Program-made: the position numbers and the translations under genes | Source: Yersinia similis | GTDB taxonomy: Bacteria; Pseudomonadota; Gammaproteobacteria; Enterobacterales; Enterobacteriaceae | Direction of reading: 5' to 3' | Length of the DNA stretch: 42,465 nucleotides | Assembly: GCF_001053095.1 (NCBI RefSeq) | Contig: NZ_CGBP01000037.1 | Span: forward strand, 1 to 42,465 | The notes under the pieces: model-generated | What the model was told of the DNA's origin: nothing | What the model saw: only the letters and a program-made list of their open reading frames with translations | Databases searched by the model: none | Shown: in pieces, positions 6,423 through 14,818 of the stretch | Position numbering within the stretch: position 1 is the stretch's first letter | Layout: each line of letters opens with the position of its first letter

Positions 6423-8903
6423 ATGAGAATAATTAAAAAAATTCCTATAGCAATGACTACATCATTGATAATGCTCAGTGGAACAGCCAGTGCTATTGAT
6501 TTTAATACTGATGCAATGGATGCCAACGACAAACAGAATATTGATCTTTCTCATTTTACGAACGTTGGCTATATCATGCCGGGTGAGTATCGGTTGGAGA
6601 TCAATGTCAATAATCACCGTATTCCTGAGCAAGTGATCGCTTTTTATACCCGTGACGATGAACCGGATAGCAGTGAGGTGTGCCTACCGAAAGCAGTGAT
6701 GGAACAGTTTGGTCTGAAGCCTGATGTGCTGCAAAAGATCACATTCTGGCATGAGGGGCAATGCGCAGATTTACGTGAGCTGGCGGGATTAACCACGGAG
6801 GTTGATTTAGCGACCAGCACGTTAGCTATCAATGTCCCGCAAGCCTGGATGGAATACAGTGACAGCAATTGGGTGCCGTCTTCCCACTGGGATGAGGGGA
6901 TCCCCGGATTTCTGTTGGATTACAACTTGAACTCGCTGTTTAGTAAACCGAAAGAGAGTGGTTCCACCCGGAATATCAGTCTCAACGGTACGTCGGGTCT
7001 GAATGCGGGCCCCTGGCGGTTACGGGGCGATTATCAAGGGAACTACAGCCATAGCAGTGGCGAGCAGAACTCGTCTACCAGTACATTTGACTGGAGCCGG
7101 ATCTATATGTACCGGGCGATCAAATCACTGGCAGCCACCTTGAGTGTTGGTGAAAACTATTTCGCCTCCAGCCTTTTCGATACGTTCCGTTATGCCGGTG
7201 CGAGTTTGTCCAGCGATGAACGTATGTTGCCACCTAATCTACGCGGTTATGCCCCTGAAGTTAGCGGGATAGCCAGGACCAACGCCAAAGTGACGGTCTC
7301 CCAGCAGGGGCGCATACTGTATCAAACCACTGTGGCCTCCGGCCCTTTTCGTATTCAGGAGCTGAGTGATTCGGTTTCCGGGCGGCTGGATGTCAGCGTG
7401 GAGGAGCAGGATGGTACGGTACAAACTTTTCAGGTGGATACTGCCGCAGTTCCTTATCTGACCCGCCCTGGTGCAATCCGCTATAAAACGTCGGTGGGCC
7501 AGCCCTCGACTCTGAATCATGGGACTGAAGGCCCGGTATTTGCCAGTGGCGAATTCTCTTGGGGGGTCAGTAATAGCTGGTCACTGTTTGGCGGGGCCAT
7601 TGGCTCGGGTGATTACAATGCCGTGTCGGTTGGGGTTGGCCGTGATTTATATGCATTTGGCGCAATTTCAACGGATATCACCCAAACCCGTGCGTCGGGT
7701 CTTCCCAATCAAGATACGCAGAGCGGAAAATCGTTGCGCGTCAGGTATGCCAAGCGTTTTGATGAGCTGAACAGCGACATCTCGTTTGCGGGGTACCGCT
7801 TTTTTGAACGTGAATTCATGTCGATGAATCAGTATCTCAACACCCGTTATTTCGATAATGACCTTGGGCGTAACAAGGAAATGTATACGGTGACAGCGAG
7901 TAAAAATTTTCCTGATATCCAGACCAATATCAATTTTTCATACAGTTACCAGAATTATTGGGATCAGCCCACGTCCAACAGCTACAGCGCGACGGTCAGC
8001 CACGCTTTTGATGCTTTTTCTCTCAAAGATATGACAGTCAACCTTTCTGCCAGCCGTAGCAAAAATAACGGCGTGAATGATGATGTGCTGTATCTGAGTT
8101 TTTCGGTTCCATTAGGCAATCAACAAACCCTCAGCTACAGCGGGCAACATAATGGTAACGGTAATAACCAGACCGTGAATTATTCTAACAGCTCGGCTAT
8201 CGACAGCAGCTATCGGTTATCCGCAGGGGTTAACAACAGCAATGATAATGGGGCGCGCAGCCAGTTCAGCGGTTTTTATATTCATCGCAGCAGCGTTGCT
8301 GAAACCAGCCTTAATATCGCTTATGCGCAGGATGATTTTACCTCGACCGGGGTTTCTATGCGCGGGGGCGCGACGGTTACCGCGAAAGGTGCGGCATTAC
8401 ACGGCCCCGGTATGAGTGGTAGTACCCGCCTGATGGTCAATACCGATGATATTGCAGGCGTCCCGCTGGAAGAGCGGAATATTCGTTCAAACCGTTTTGG
8501 TATTGCTGTGCTGAATAATATTAACAGCTACTATCGTACAGATACGCGTATCGATATTAATCAGTTGGCTGATGATGTTGAAGTTAAGCAATCTGCGGTG
8601 GAGTTTGCCCTGACCGAAGGGGCCATTGGTTATCGCCGTTTCGCCATGATGAAAGGGGAGAAGGTACTGGCAACTATCAGCCTGACTGACAGTAGCCATC
8701 CGCCTTTTGGTAGTTTGGTCATGAGTGCCAAAGGGCAGGAACTGGGGATTGTTAGCGATGACGGTTTTACTTACCTGAGTGGAGTGGAGCCGGGAGAAAC
8801 ACTGAATGTACTTTGGAGTGGCGCTAAGCAGTGCCAGGTGGCGATCCCAGCAGCATTACAGCCGCAGGCGCAAATATTATTACCCTGCATATCCGTTAAC
8901 TAA
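6423..8903 (+). CDS. Fimbrial outer-membrane usher (FimD/PapC family)
   Basis: The 826-residue length is normal for ushers. A signal peptide (about 1-24, ending GTASA) precedes the N-terminal chaperone-binding domain, which opens with IDFNTDAMDANDKQNIDLSHF. The middle part has the beta-barrel and plug (for example PEVSGIARTNAKVTV and the TRPGAIRYK stretch), and the C-terminal part carries GASVTAKG/PPFGS-type motifs (here TVTAKGAALHGPG and HPPFGSLV) and two closing cysteines (KQCQVAIP and LLPCISV). The usher recruits chaperone-subunit complexes and forms the export pore for the fimbria. It lies between pilin and chaperone; usher-before-chaperone is the Pap-like order rather than the type 1 order. 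Confidence 0.95.
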   Translation: MRIIKKIPIAMTTSLIMLSGTASAIDFNTDAMDANDKQNIDLSHFTNVGYIMPGEYRLEINVNNHRIPEQVIAFYTRDDEPDSSEVCLPKAVMEQFGLKPDVLQKITFWHEGQCADLRELAGLTTEVDLATSTLAINVPQAWMEYSDSNWVPSSHWDEGIPGFLLDYNLNSLFSKPKESGSTRNISLNGTSGLNAGPWRLRGDYQGNYSHSSGEQNSSTSTFDWSRIYMYRAIKSLAATLSVGENYFASSLFDTFRYAGASLSSDERMLPPNLRGYAPEVSGIARTNAKVTVSQQGRILYQTTVASGPFRIQELSDSVSGRLDVSVEEQDGTVQTFQVDTAAVPYLTRPGAIRYKTSVGQPSTLNHGTEGPVFASGEFSWGVSNSWSLFGGAIGSGDYNAVSVGVGRDLYAFGAISTDITQTRASGLPNQDTQSGKSLRVRYAKRFDELNSDISFAGYRFFEREFMSMNQYLNTRYFDNDLGRNKEMYTVTASKNFPDIQTNINFSYSYQNYWDQPTSNSYSATVSHAFDAFSLKDMTVNLSASRSKNNGVNDDVLYLSFSVPLGNQQTLSYSGQHNGNGNNQTVNYSNSSAIDSSYRLSAGVNNSNDNGARSQFSGFYIHRSSVAETSLNIAYAQDDFTSTGVSMRGGATVTAKGAALHGPGMSGSTRLMVNTDDIAGVPLEERNIRSNRFGIAVLNNINSYYRTDTRIDINQLADDVEVKQSAVEFALTEGAIGYRRFAMMKGEKVLATISLTDSSHPPFGSLVMSAKGQELGIVSDDGFTYLSGVEPGETLNVLWSGAKQCQVAIPAALQPQAQILLPCISVN

Positions 8904-8920
8904 GATTGAGGTGATATACC

Positions 8921-9640
8921 ATGAAGAAGCTCTCATTAATTGCGTTGACCAGCATATTGGTATTCACCAGTTATGCCGCCAATGCCGCGATTGCATTAGA
9001 TCGGACGCGAATTATTTATAACGGGCAGGATAAGTCCATCAGCCTGAATATCAGCAATGAAAATAAGACACTGCCTTATTTAGCACAGGCATGGATTGAG
9101 AATGAACAACAGCAAAAAGTCACCACCCCGTTAGTGGCAACGCCGCCGGTTCAACGGGTAGAAGCGGGTAAGAAGAGCGCGGTGCGTATCTCTGCCACCC
9201 CTGAGGCGCTGAAATTGCCACAAGATCGCGAGTCACTGTTCTACTTCAATCTGCGTGAAATTCCGCCTCGCAGTGAAAAATCCAATGTCATGCAGATTGC
9301 CTTACAAACCAAAATCAAACTGTTCTACCGGCCAGAAGGGATTACCCCTGCTACGGGCCAAATCTGGCAGGAACAACTGGTTCTGCATAAAACGGCGCAA
9401 GGTTTTCGGCTAGAGAACCCCACTCCTTATTACATTACGGTCGTTGGGCTGGCGGAAAAAGGTAAGTCATCGGCTGACAGCAATTTTCAACCTCTGATGG
9501 TTGCACCCAAATCCAGTGCCGAGCTGAAATCTGCCAGTTTCACCGCCCCCGTCCTGACCTACATTAACGATTATGGTGGCCGACCAGAATTGAGTTTCAG
9601 TTGCAGCGGCAGCACTTGCCGGGCAGCTAAAGCGATTTAA
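8921..9640 (+). CDS. Periplasmic fimbrial chaperone (PapD/FimC family)
   Basis: The 239-residue protein has a signal peptide (about 1-22, ending ANA) and the two-domain chaperone pattern. ALDRTRIIYNGQDKSISL is the first strand; LPYLAQAWIEN, FYFNLREIPP and MQIALQTKIKLFYRP are the conserved G1-donor and subunit-anchoring region including the usual Arg/Lys pair. A GAGGTGA ribosome site precedes the ATG 17 bp after the usher stop. It would cap and fold the pilin and the tip adhesin in the periplasm and deliver them to the usher. The C-terminal domain has a cysteine pair (SFSCSGSTCRA). Confidence 0.95.
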   Translation: MKKLSLIALTSILVFTSYAANAAIALDRTRIIYNGQDKSISLNISNENKTLPYLAQAWIENEQQQKVTTPLVATPPVQRVEAGKKSAVRISATPEALKLPQDRESLFYFNLREIPPRSEKSNVMQIALQTKIKLFYRPEGITPATGQIWQEQLVLHKTAQGFRLENPTPYYITVVGLAEKGKSSADSNFQPLMVAPKSSAELKSASFTAPVLTYINDYGGRPELSFSCSGSTCRAAKAI

Positions 9641-9663
9641 ACCGGTTGAAAGAGAGAACCTCA

Positions 9664-10767
9664 ATGAAAAAAAATATATTCCTCACGTCACGCCGTGAGA
9701 GGTATAAGGCGGGACTGCTGCTGTTGCTACTCCTGTTATGTACCACCAGTAGACCGAGTTTTGCCGCACTGCAAGTTAACTCTTGTTCTCTTGCTGCATC
9801 GGGGGCCGGAGGGGAAACACCGTTTGTCATAAAAGCACTGCCAGTCACGTTGACGAATGGTTTTGTCTTAGGGAGCATGAACTTCAGTGTCGTCACGACA
9901 TTCACAAAAACAGGGACGACAGTAGATTATTTATACCTCGGTGGTTGGTCGATGCTTGCTGCGGGGACGGTTATGCCCGTTTCTACCGGTGTTCCTGGGG
10001 TGAGGATGTCGGTGAGTGTCAGTGACGCTTTATTCGGGGGATATGAGTGGGGGAATACAGAGAAGGCAACTCAGCCCTTGTTTGTACCAGGGACAAAAAT
10101 AACGATTGCTAATCGAGTCACGGTCCAACTCATTGTGACTGATGCCAGTATTTATCAAGGGGGAGTGATTCATTGGTTGAGTGTGGCGAGAGGTTTTGCG
10201 TTAGTTTCAGGTAATGCTCAGGTCTGGTCGACTAAAAGTGTTGCTACTGGTGGCTCACGTTGTGGTGATCTGTTGGCGTTTAATATCGGGGCAACAGATA
10301 TCGTATTGCCACCTCCCACGGTGGCGACGTGTGATCTAGGGGCGACCGATATTGTGGTTGCACTGGATCCGGTTGATACCTCTTCCCTACAAACGCAAGG
10401 TGACCGGGTGGGCGGACAAGCTTTTTCGATCCCACTGGGCAGTTGCGCTAAAGACGCTAAACCCTATATCACGTTTACCGACAGTAGTAACAAGGCTAAC
10501 CGTACCAATATACTGAGTTTATCACCGAGCAGCACGGCGACCGGTGTGGGCCTGGTGCTTGAAAAAAGTGACGGCAATCTGGTGACATTTGGCGCAGAAA
10601 ACGCCAGTGTCAGCGCCAGTAATGTGGGGCAATTTTTGATTGGCAGCTCAACTGCCGCAGGAGGGAGCATGCCTTTAAATCTAACCGCTCGCTATATTCG
10701 CGCTGAAGGGGTGTTAAAAAGCGGTAATGTGAAAGCGGATGCAATCTTTACCGTCGCCTACCCTTAA
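9664..10767 (+). CDS. Two-domain fimbrial tip adhesin
   Basis: The 367-residue protein begins at the ATG at 9664; a TTG at 9646 would extend it by six residues but gives no better signal peptide. A basic n-region and a leucine run (residues 18-26) end at PSFA, the probable cleavage site. Residues about 35-210 form a unique N-terminal half without pilin motifs, ending near SRCGDLLAF. Residues about 225-367 are a pilin domain with CDLG and GSCAKD cysteines and the terminal AIFTVAYP strand. Twice pilin length and this layout match FimH/MrkD-type receptor-binding tips. It is last in the operon, so the whole fimbria is encoded by four genes. The receptor cannot be predicted from the sequence. Confidence 0.82.
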   Translation: MKKNIFLTSRRERYKAGLLLLLLLLCTTSRPSFAALQVNSCSLAASGAGGETPFVIKALPVTLTNGFVLGSMNFSVVTTFTKTGTTVDYLYLGGWSMLAAGTVMPVSTGVPGVRMSVSVSDALFGGYEWGNTEKATQPLFVPGTKITIANRVTVQLIVTDASIYQGGVIHWLSVARGFALVSGNAQVWSTKSVATGGSRCGDLLAFNIGATDIVLPPPTVATCDLGATDIVVALDPVDTSSLQTQGDRVGGQAFSIPLGSCAKDAKPYITFTDSSNKANRTNILSLSPSSTATGVGLVLEKSDGNLVTFGAENASVSASNVGQFLIGSSTAAGGSMPLNLTARYIRAEGVLKSGNVKADAIFTVAYP

Positions 10768-10793
10768 GTGGCATACCACGTTAGCGATCAGTA

Positions 10794-10819
10794 AAAAGCG
10801 ACCAATAAGTGTCGCTTTT
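10794..10819. terminator. Bidirectional terminator between fimbrial operon and fepB-like gene
   Basis: AAAAGCGAC (10794-10802) pairs with GTCGCTTTT (10811-10819) around an 8-base loop. A/T runs on both sides let it stop transcripts from the fimbrial operon and from the convergent fepB-like gene, whose stop is at 10826. Confidence 0.8.
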
Positions 10820-10825
10820 ATGCTT

Positions 10826-11902
10826 TTAGGTTCTGCTCTCATGATTGGCGGATTCGCCGTCCTTTTTTCCCTTAAACATTGACTCAATTCGCGTCAACAA
10901 ATTATTCGCACTGTAGTAATCTAACCGGAAAGTATCATAACCCGCCGCATAAACGTTATCGTACTGAATCGCCGGAAGATTGGTTAAAAACTTATTACTT
11001 TTCAATGCATCAATTGCAGAATGAACGCCAGAAAAGAGTAAAATTGTCTTACCGTTCAGGCCCTGTGCTAGCTCATCTCCACCTAACTGAATAATATCTT
11101 TACGGTGCTCTATATGGGCGGTGTCCTTCAGTGCATCTGGCACATTGGCCAGCGTGAAACCCAGCTCCAATAACATTCTTCCCTGTGCGGAATTTTCCGT
11201 CCATAGGTTGGCGCTACCACTCACCTCCTGATAGATAAACGCTGAAACGGGCTGCGGTGGCAGGGTTATTCTCTGTTTTACCTCATTGAGTCGTCGGGTA
11301 AATTTATCAATCACCTGCTCGGCATCCCCTTCATGGCCCGTAACCCGACCCAACTGCAATGTTAGCTCTTGCCAACTTTTATCATCGTAATTAATCACTA
11401 ATGTCGGGGCGATAGCCGAAAGTTGATCGTACAATTCCAATGCGGAATCGTCACCAGTGGCGGAAATAATAATTAAGTCTGGCCGCATCTCCGCGACAGC
11501 TTGAATATTGGGTTTGGTCTGGTACATCGGGATTAAGTGACGTGCCCGTGCAATATCCGACCATTGGGTAAAGAATCCTTTATTATCGGCTAGCGTAGTA
11601 TTGGGTTCGGTAGCACTACTGGCAATGATCGGTGCATTTATTGCCAGCAAGGTACCTGTGATGGTGATGCTGGTGGAGACGATACGAGCGGGTTTATGCG
11701 TGAGTGTCATCGGGCCTTTCACTGTGTCCACGGTACGGGACCACGGTGATGTATTGTGATTATCAGCTACTGGGAACGGATGGACGCTAATTTCCTCTGC
11801 AGGTTTGCAGCCGGAAAGAGATAAAATAAACCCCAAAAAGCCAAGGCTAATAAGCAGATAATGGCGTATTTTACGTTCAATATAGATCATATAAAGGAAC
11901 AT
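10826..11902 (-). CDS. fepB: Iron-enterobactin ABC transporter substrate-binding lipoprotein, FepB-like
   Basis: The 358-residue product aligns by eye with E. coli FepB along its length: RIVSTSITITGTLLAINAP, PDLIIISATGDDSALELYDQL, APTLVINYDDKSWQEL, DIIQLGGDELAQGLNGK and TFRLDYYSANNLL are near-identical blocks. FepB binds ferric enterobactin in the periplasm and passes it to FepDGC. Unlike the E. coli protein (about 318 residues, soluble), this one has a lipobox LSGC at residues 29-32, so it should be anchored to a membrane by a lipid on Cys32, and it has about 20 extra residues before the core. An AAGGAG ribosome site lies 11 bases before the ATG. No fepDGC, esterase or receptor gene is adjacent, so transport partners must be elsewhere. 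Candidate Fur sites lie upstream. Confidence 0.88.
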   Translation of the reverse strand: MFLYMIYIERKIRHYLLISLGFLGFILSLSGCKPAEEISVHPFPVADNHNTSPWSRTVDTVKGPMTLTHKPARIVSTSITITGTLLAINAPIIASSATEPNTTLADNKGFFTQWSDIARARHLIPMYQTKPNIQAVAEMRPDLIIISATGDDSALELYDQLSAIAPTLVINYDDKSWQELTLQLGRVTGHEGDAEQVIDKFTRRLNEVKQRITLPPQPVSAFIYQEVSGSANLWTENSAQGRMLLELGFTLANVPDALKDTAHIEHRKDIIQLGGDELAQGLNGKTILLFSGVHSAIDALKSNKFLTNLPAIQYDNVYAAGYDTFRLDYYSANNLLTRIESMFKGKKDGESANHESRT

Positions 11903-12062
11903 AGCGGTGTTTTCTCCTTCTATCTGATGAGGGTAAGTCAGCAGGTATATAAATTAAATTTACCAATGGCTATATTTATACTGAGTGAAGATATGACAAT
12001 TTTAAGTCATGACCGTAATGTATGGCGGGGGTAATATAATAATAGTGACATTCATCATCATT

Positions 12063-12081
12063 GACAATGATAATTTTTCAT
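12063..12081 (-). promoter_or_regulatory. Candidate Fur box 1 upstream of fepB-like gene
   Basis: GACAATGATAATTTTTCAT matches the 19-bp Fur consensus (GATAATGATAATCATTATC) at 13 positions, and CAATGA (12065-12070) is mirrored by TCATTG (12078-12083). It lies about 160 bp before the fepB-like start, a place where iron-dependent repression would make sense. Confidence 0.4.
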
Positions 12082-12147
12082 TGTTCATTACTCATCGTTA
12101 ATGGGGGCATGGGAGTGTATGTTATATATCACGTTGATAAATATTGT

Positions 12148-12166
12148 GATAATGATAAAAATATTA
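12148..12166 (-). promoter_or_regulatory. Candidate Fur box 2 upstream of fepB-like gene
   Basis: GATAATGATAAAAATATTA matches the 19-bp Fur consensus at 14 positions, with an intact left half. It is about 245 bp from the fepB-like start, farther than is typical. AT-rich surroundings raise the chance of coincidence. Confidence 0.3.
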
Positions 12167-12826
12167 TGGTGCTGACGAAGAAGAGATAATCTGTCAATAA
12201 TAATAAGTTTATGATAATAAACTCGATTTTATTTGCTGCCCCTGTTCATATCAGGCTCTCGATTTCATCCTAATTAAAGGCGTATGTTATGTAACTTGGC
12301 GGCTAAGTTACGAATGTTAATTTACCCTAAATGGGGTACATAAAATAGATTAAAGTATATTGTATTATTTGACATTAACTTAAGTTAGTATATTTTTTAT
12401 TTAAATTAATTCCATTTAATAATGGAGTTAATTTTTTCATCTTGTGTTAGCAATGGATTTTCTGTAAATAAATTAATTTATTAATATGTCAGTAACTCTT
12501 CAATAATTCAACAATAACTATATGGTTAATGAGAAAATGTCTATTTTATAAAAAATAGGGAGAAAGTTATTTTTTATAAATCTAAATTTCTGTTTGTGCT
12601 GGTGCAGTGAGACGAGTTAAAGATTAGTGTTAACAACGTTATAACATTAAATGATGAGTGCCGCTATAGGGATGGTGTCGCCATCCCGTGAGCACTTAAA
12701 TTCATAACCATCTGTTTTATGTGGATTAACAATGCTTTGTCTAAATAGTAATCTTTTAATATACTGCTACTAATTGTTATTATTCCTTAATAATAATAAA
12801 TAACTTTATTTTTTATGGGCTAATAA

Positions 12827-13822
12827 ATGAATATTCTTTCCCTACGCGGTGGTTTTTTTCTGTGGATGATGCTTATCTCAACATCTTCTTTGGCTATTAA
12901 TTGTCAAAGAGCCTCAACCCCCGTCGAGTATACGGTATGCAGCAATGAGGATTTACACTGGCTGGATCAAACATTTAACGGTATTTATCAAGCCTTATTA
13001 GTGAAATACAATACTGAAACGGTTTATCAACAGCGTCAAACATGGGAAAAATCGCTGAACAGTTGTACCAATGATCGTTGTATCCAGGGGGCATATCTGC
13101 AAGGTATTGCCTTAATGTCTGATGTTGATAAGAACTTTAACTGGGATGGGCAATGGTGGAATATCACTAAAGGTAATGATCGTGGTGGGGTTATCGAAAT
13201 CCATCGCGTGACCGAGTGGGGGTTTAGTCTGGACAGCCGCGCATGGTCTGGTGAGAATATGGGTAATTTTCGTGCAGAAGCCCGAAAAATAGAAGGAGTA
13301 GCCGTTGTTGATGTGATTGAGAACACGGCTAATTGTCGGTTATTACTGATCCCTGGAAAAGATGGCTCTCTACAGGTACACAGTAATGGCAGTTGGGGGT
13401 GTCGTATCTCCATGCCGAAAGATGTTTTCATCGATGGGCAATATGTGCGTGCTGAAAAAGATCCCCGTAAGGTCCCAACGTTATTATCTATTGGTGTTTT
13501 TTCTGAGGCTTCAGTCGATGACGCTTTCCGTAATTTAGTCGGTGAGCATTATGCTCAGTTTGTTCAATCTGCCAATGTGTATATTTACACTAATGATTTA
13601 GATAACCGGGGAGCCAAAGTGTTATCTACCTGGGTGCGGGGGGCGGCGAATAGGCGTGCGTCTATCATTATGTATACCCACACTGGGCAGCATTGGGCGG
13701 CTTACGTTGCACCGGATAAGAATGGTCAGTTACAAATTCACTATTTTACCAATGTTGCTGCAGACAAAAATAAAAGACCAAAAACCATTGTTGAATGGCA
13801 ACAAAGTTTTATAGATAACTGA
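12827..13822 (+). CDS. Secreted protein with LprI-like (DUF1311) N-terminal domain
   Basis: The 331-residue protein has a signal peptide (about 1-23, ending SSLA). Residues about 24-90 resemble the LprI/DUF1311 family: a CxxA...PVEYTVCSNEDLHWLDQTFNGIYQ pattern with two cysteines, then a second pair in NSCTNDRCIQGAYLQ. Some members of this family inhibit lysozyme. The remaining ~240 residues are unfamiliar, rich in aromatic and polar residues, with further cysteines at NCRLLL and WGCRIS. The likely place is the periplasm or outside. It is a single gene with a long AT-rich upstream region and no clear operon partner. The lysozyme-inhibitor role is a family inference for the N-terminus only. Confidence 0.7.
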   Translation: MNILSLRGGFFLWMMLISTSSLAINCQRASTPVEYTVCSNEDLHWLDQTFNGIYQALLVKYNTETVYQQRQTWEKSLNSCTNDRCIQGAYLQGIALMSDVDKNFNWDGQWWNITKGNDRGGVIEIHRVTEWGFSLDSRAWSGENMGNFRAEARKIEGVAVVDVIENTANCRLLLIPGKDGSLQVHSNGSWGCRISMPKDVFIDGQYVRAEKDPRKVPTLLSIGVFSEASVDDAFRNLVGEHYAQFVQSANVYIYTNDLDNRGAKVLSTWVRGAANRRASIIMYTHTGQHWAAYVAPDKNGQLQIHYFTNVAADKNKRPKTIVEWQQSFIDN

Positions 13823-13913
13823 TTAGCCATAATCTGATACAGGGCCATAAAATCGCCACAGTAATCTCATACTCGCTTACTGTGGCGATCCCTCTTCTTC
13901 CGTACTTGCGGGG

Positions 13914-14495
13914 TCAGCTCCTGCAAATCGCCAGTTTATCGCCGGAGAGGGTATTTATGTTCACGATTGGCACACGCTTATTTTGCAAGCCTCCCTCGTC
14001 CTGTAACCAGACGAGGACTTTACCGCCAGGAGCAAGGCCAAATAACATCGTTTTATATTGGGCTGTATTCCCTGTTCTGGCGGGTGCGATCATGCTTTGT
14101 CTGACGGACTGCGGGAGAACCAGATGGGTCTCGTACACTTTTTTATCGGCAATTGAATTCCAGCAGAACACCATGGACTGAGGCGGGGAGTCAGTCTGAT
14201 TAAAATGGACCGATGTCTGGTGTATTAATTCACCCGACTCTCCGATTTGAGATGGACTATTTTGTGTCATGTCCCGTGTATTAAACGGATGCAGGTTACC
14301 GGCGGTGTCTACTATACGGGCGTAGGTAACCTGTGCAGGCTGTGATTCTGGGGTAACAAAAGTGAAATTCCATTTTCCCTGAGTGGCTCTGCTGTTGTTT
14401 ATTTCCGCTGACTGCGTTGAGGGAGGATTTTGGCACGCGGTTAGTATTAGAATCAGGGTCAGTCCAGCAGCACGTTTTATTTTCATTTTATTCAT
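13914..14495 (-). CDS. DUF2931-type lipoprotein
   Basis: The 193-residue product has a lipoprotein signal with lipobox LTAC, so the protein is probably lipidated at Cys21. The mature part shows the pattern of DUF2931 proteins: GKWNFTFVTP near the start, MVFCWNSIADKKVYETHLVLP in the middle and the signature-like YKTMLFGLAPGGKVLVWLQ near the end. The function of this family is unknown. A second ATG three codons downstream (14486) has a better-placed GGATG and may be the real start; both give the same lipoprotein. It stands alone, convergent with the LprI-like gene and separated from flhA by about 320 bp. Confidence 0.75.
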   Translation of the reverse strand: MNKMKIKRAAGLTLILILTACQNPPSTQSAEINNSRATQGKWNFTFVTPESQPAQVTYARIVDTAGNLHPFNTRDMTQNSPSQIGESGELIHQTSVHFNQTDSPPQSMVFCWNSIADKKVYETHLVLPQSVRQSMIAPARTGNTAQYKTMLFGLAPGGKVLVWLQDEGGLQNKRVPIVNINTLSGDKLAICRS

Positions 14496-14818
14496 CCATG
14501 TTGTCGTTGTTACTGTTCATTATCATTACTGTTGCTTACTACTATAGCGTTCTGGTGAGCGGAATAGTGAGGGGAGTTTTTGATATTTATACCCGATGTC
14601 AGATTTTGAATTGGCTTTTGACGTTAAAAGCACATTACGAGGGCCGTGTGGGCTGCCACAAGGATGCATATCTGCCTCGCCCCCTTTGGCGGTTGGAACG
14701 GAGGTAAAACGAGTGGTGAGGTGCTAACAACCGAACAAGTCTCCTGATGATTAGCCTAAACATCAATTGAAACCTGATCCGATCACTAAACTACCCTCAC
14801 CCTCTCTCCAAATGAGTA
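14496..14818. other. Intergenic region downstream of flhA
   Basis: This 323-bp stretch marks the left border of the flagellar cluster. A plus-strand frame crosses it from 14417, but it overlaps the start of the lipoprotein gene on the other strand and looks unlike a protein. I see no clear terminator, RNA gene or insertion-sequence end. Confidence 0.5.

Larger units (their letters stand above)
11903..12826. other. AT-rich intergenic region upstream of fepB-like and LprI-like genes
   Basis: This 924-bp gap between divergent genes carries no convincing reading frame. It holds two Fur-box-like sequences (12063-12081 and 12148-12166) and several short inverted repeats: GTAACTT/AAGTTAC at 12291-12311, TACCC/GGGTA around 12323-12338, and GGGATGG/CCATCCC at 12669-12687. 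The last has no T tract. Their role is unknown. Confidence 0.55.

Noticed and set aside
12669-12687. GGGATGG/CCATCCC hairpin as a terminator or small RNA end
   Set aside because: No T tract follows and no gene ends nearby, so it is kept only as an unexplained inverted repeat.
14581-14610. Possible fourth copy of the 69-bp element near TATACCC at about 14588
   Set aside because: Only the seven-base end matches; the adjoining sequence does not follow the repeat.
14417-14707. Plus-strand frame of 96 codons downstream of flhA
   Set aside because: It overlaps the start of the lipoprotein gene on the other strand and its composition does not look like a coding sequence.
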